Positions 11,098 to 12,040 of a DNA stretch of 12,040 bases are shown here, piece after piece. The notes under the pieces were generated by a model. It saw nothing but the letters and a program-made list of their open reading frames with translations. It was not told where the DNA came from and made no database searches. Numbering within the stretch: position 1 is the stretch's first letter; every line of letters begins with the position of its first letter. The translations under genes were made by a program, and so were the position numbers. This stretch comes from JAWLGW01 sp964569055 (GTDB lineage Bacteria > Planctomycetota > J058): contig CAZMSZ010000229.1 of assembly GCA_964569055.1 (NCBI GenBank), positions 1 to 12,040 of the forward strand, read 5' to 3'.

Positions 11098-11946
11098 CTA
11101 CCGGCTCACGCCCGGAGCGATCGGCCCGCCGCCGTCGCGCTCCTTCACCGCCTGCGCGAACCCGACCTCCTCGGCGCGCTGCTTGAACCACATGCCTTCG
11201 GGGGTGTGCCGCGCCACGCCGTCGAACAAGGTGGCGAACGTCTGCGTGTGCATGAGGCCCATGCTGTCCACGGCCTGGTTGATCATGAGCTTGTGCATCA
11301 TGAGCTGGTTGCGCGGCACGCCCGCCATGCGCGCCGCCAGCCGCGCCACCGCCTGGTCGAGCTCGCCCTCCGGCACCGCCTCGAGGACCAGGCCCATGGC
11401 CGCCGCCTCGACCCCGCTGATCGTGTCGCCGGTGAAGAGCATGCGCTTCGCCTTCTCCGCCCCGATCCGGTGCACCCACATGCCCGTGGTCGGGCAGCCC
11501 CACACGCGGGCCGGCGGGTAGCCGATCCGCGCGTCCTCCGCCATGACCACCAGGTCGCAGCACAAGGCGATGTCGCTCCCGCCGGCGACCGCGTGTCCCC
11601 GCACCTTGGCGATCGTCGGCTTGTAGCTCCGCCACAGGCTCATGAAGTCCCGCGTCCGCTCGAACATCATCTTGAAGTCGACCATCGGGTCCCAGGGCAT
11701 CTCCTGCACGCCGACGTTGGCGCCCGGCGTCTGCGCGTAGACCTTCAGGTCGTAGCCCGAGCAGAACGCGCGCCCCGCGCCCGTGACCACGATCACGTGG
11801 ACCGCGGGGTCGTCGTTGGCGCGCTCCACGCACCGCCGGATCTCGCCGGGCATGCGGTCGTCGATCGCGTTGAGGCGCTCGGGCCGGTTCAGCGTGATGG
11901 TCGCGACGCGGCCGTCCACGTCGTAGCGGACGCTCTCGAGGTCCAT
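11098..11946 (-). CDS. Crotonase / enoyl-CoA hydratase family protein
   Basis: A complete 282-residue member of the crotonase superfamily, cytoplasmic, with the expected features: ITLNRPERLNA (17-27), the first oxyanion-hole segment FCSGYDL (61-67), and the second, GHAVAGGSDIALCCDL (117-132). Downstream it has GAEKAKRMLFTGDTISGVEAAAMGLV. The two acids used by classical hydratases are not kept: Asp125 is at the usual first Glu site and Pro145 at the second (GYPPARVWG where GQPE is usual). The subfamily-like stretch EMPWDPM and the WRSYKPTI region are unlike short beta-oxidation enzymes, so the reaction on the CoA thioester is uncertain. The ATG has a strong GGAGGAGG site with six-base spacing, the best ribosome site in the window. 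It is transcribed alone or ahead of the RING-like gene, 86 bases downstream. Confidence 0.92.
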   Translation of the reverse strand: MDLESVRYDVDGRVATITLNRPERLNAIDDRMPGEIRRCVERANDDPAVHVIVVTGAGRAFCSGYDLKVYAQTPGANVGVQEMPWDPMVDFKMMFERTRDFMSLWRSYKPTIAKVRGHAVAGGSDIALCCDLVVMAEDARIGYPPARVWGCPTTGMWVHRIGAEKAKRMLFTGDTISGVEAAAMGLVLEAVPEGELDQAVARLAARMAGVPRNQLMMHKLMINQAVDSMGLMHTQTFATLFDGVARHTPEGMWFKQRAEEVGFAQAVKERDGGGPIAPGVSR

Positions 11947-12003
11947 GACGATCCTCCTCCGTGGCGGGGGCGCACGATCGCCGCTGCGGCGCGCGCTGTC
12001 GAG

Positions 12004-12027
12004 GGGTGCCCGCGAGGGCGGGCTCCC
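12004..12027. other. GC-rich hairpin near the right edge
   Basis: GCCCGC (12008-12013) and GCGGGC (12018-12023) form a perfect 6-bp stem with a GAGG loop, extended by three G-C pairs after a T-T mismatch. It lies upstream of the crotonase gene in the gene-free edge (11947-12040). It could end a neighbouring transcript outside the window or be chance. Confidence 0.25.
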
Positions 12028-12040
12028 AGGCGAGCTGCGG

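Noticed and set aside
11015..11833. 272-codon minus-strand frame overlapping the crotonase gene
   Set aside because: It is a frame-shifted shadow of the crotonase gene, Gly/Arg-rich and without motifs.

Overview
This is a very GC-rich window (well over 70 % by eye, with G/C at nearly every third codon position) carrying seven protein genes and one 100-base assembly gap. A sigma-54 activator domain, a eukaryote-like Ser/Thr kinase, lipoproteins and long multidomain signalling proteins at this GC content point to a large-genome Gram-negative-type bacterium, such as a Myxococcota or high-GC Planctomycetota relative. That assignment is inference. The run of 100 Ns suggests a draft or metagenome scaffold.

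Layout. At the left, on the minus strand, a PhnD-like periplasmic binding protein gene (732-1661) overlaps by 4 bases a TPR lipoprotein gene of the TRAP-associated TatT type (1-735). They form a two-gene operon that may continue beyond the left edge. A relatively AT-richer divergent region (1662-1932) separates this operon from a 2013-residue plus-strand gene (1933-7974). That gene encodes, in one chain, a Ser/Thr kinase, a STAND-type ATPase, a long TPR array, a GAF domain, a coiled coil, a sigma-54 activator AAA+ domain with GAFTGA, and a Fis-type DNA-binding helix-turn-helix. It converges on an esterase gene (8007-9095, minus). Divergent from the esterase is a secreted DUF2059 protein with two tandem pilin-like domains (9135-10364). 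It meets tail to tail, with overlapping stop codons, a membrane-anchored RING-like zinc-finger gene (10361-11011, minus) that is interrupted by the gap. A crotonase-family gene (11098-11946, minus) ends the window.

How it works together. The large kinase/sigma-54 regulator is the centrepiece. It looks like a one-protein pathway from sensing to transcription, comparable to HstK-type Ser/Thr-His kinases but with a sigma-54 activator in place of the histidine kinase. Its upstream region holds a perfect 14-base dyad and, on the opposite strand, a -24/-12-like sequence pointing at the PhnD/TatT operon, so that operon is a candidate target. A second -24/-12-like sequence precedes the RING-like gene. 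Separately, a GGCTA-type box that could be a -10 element lies a short distance upstream of five of the gene starts. The remaining genes show no clear shared pathway.
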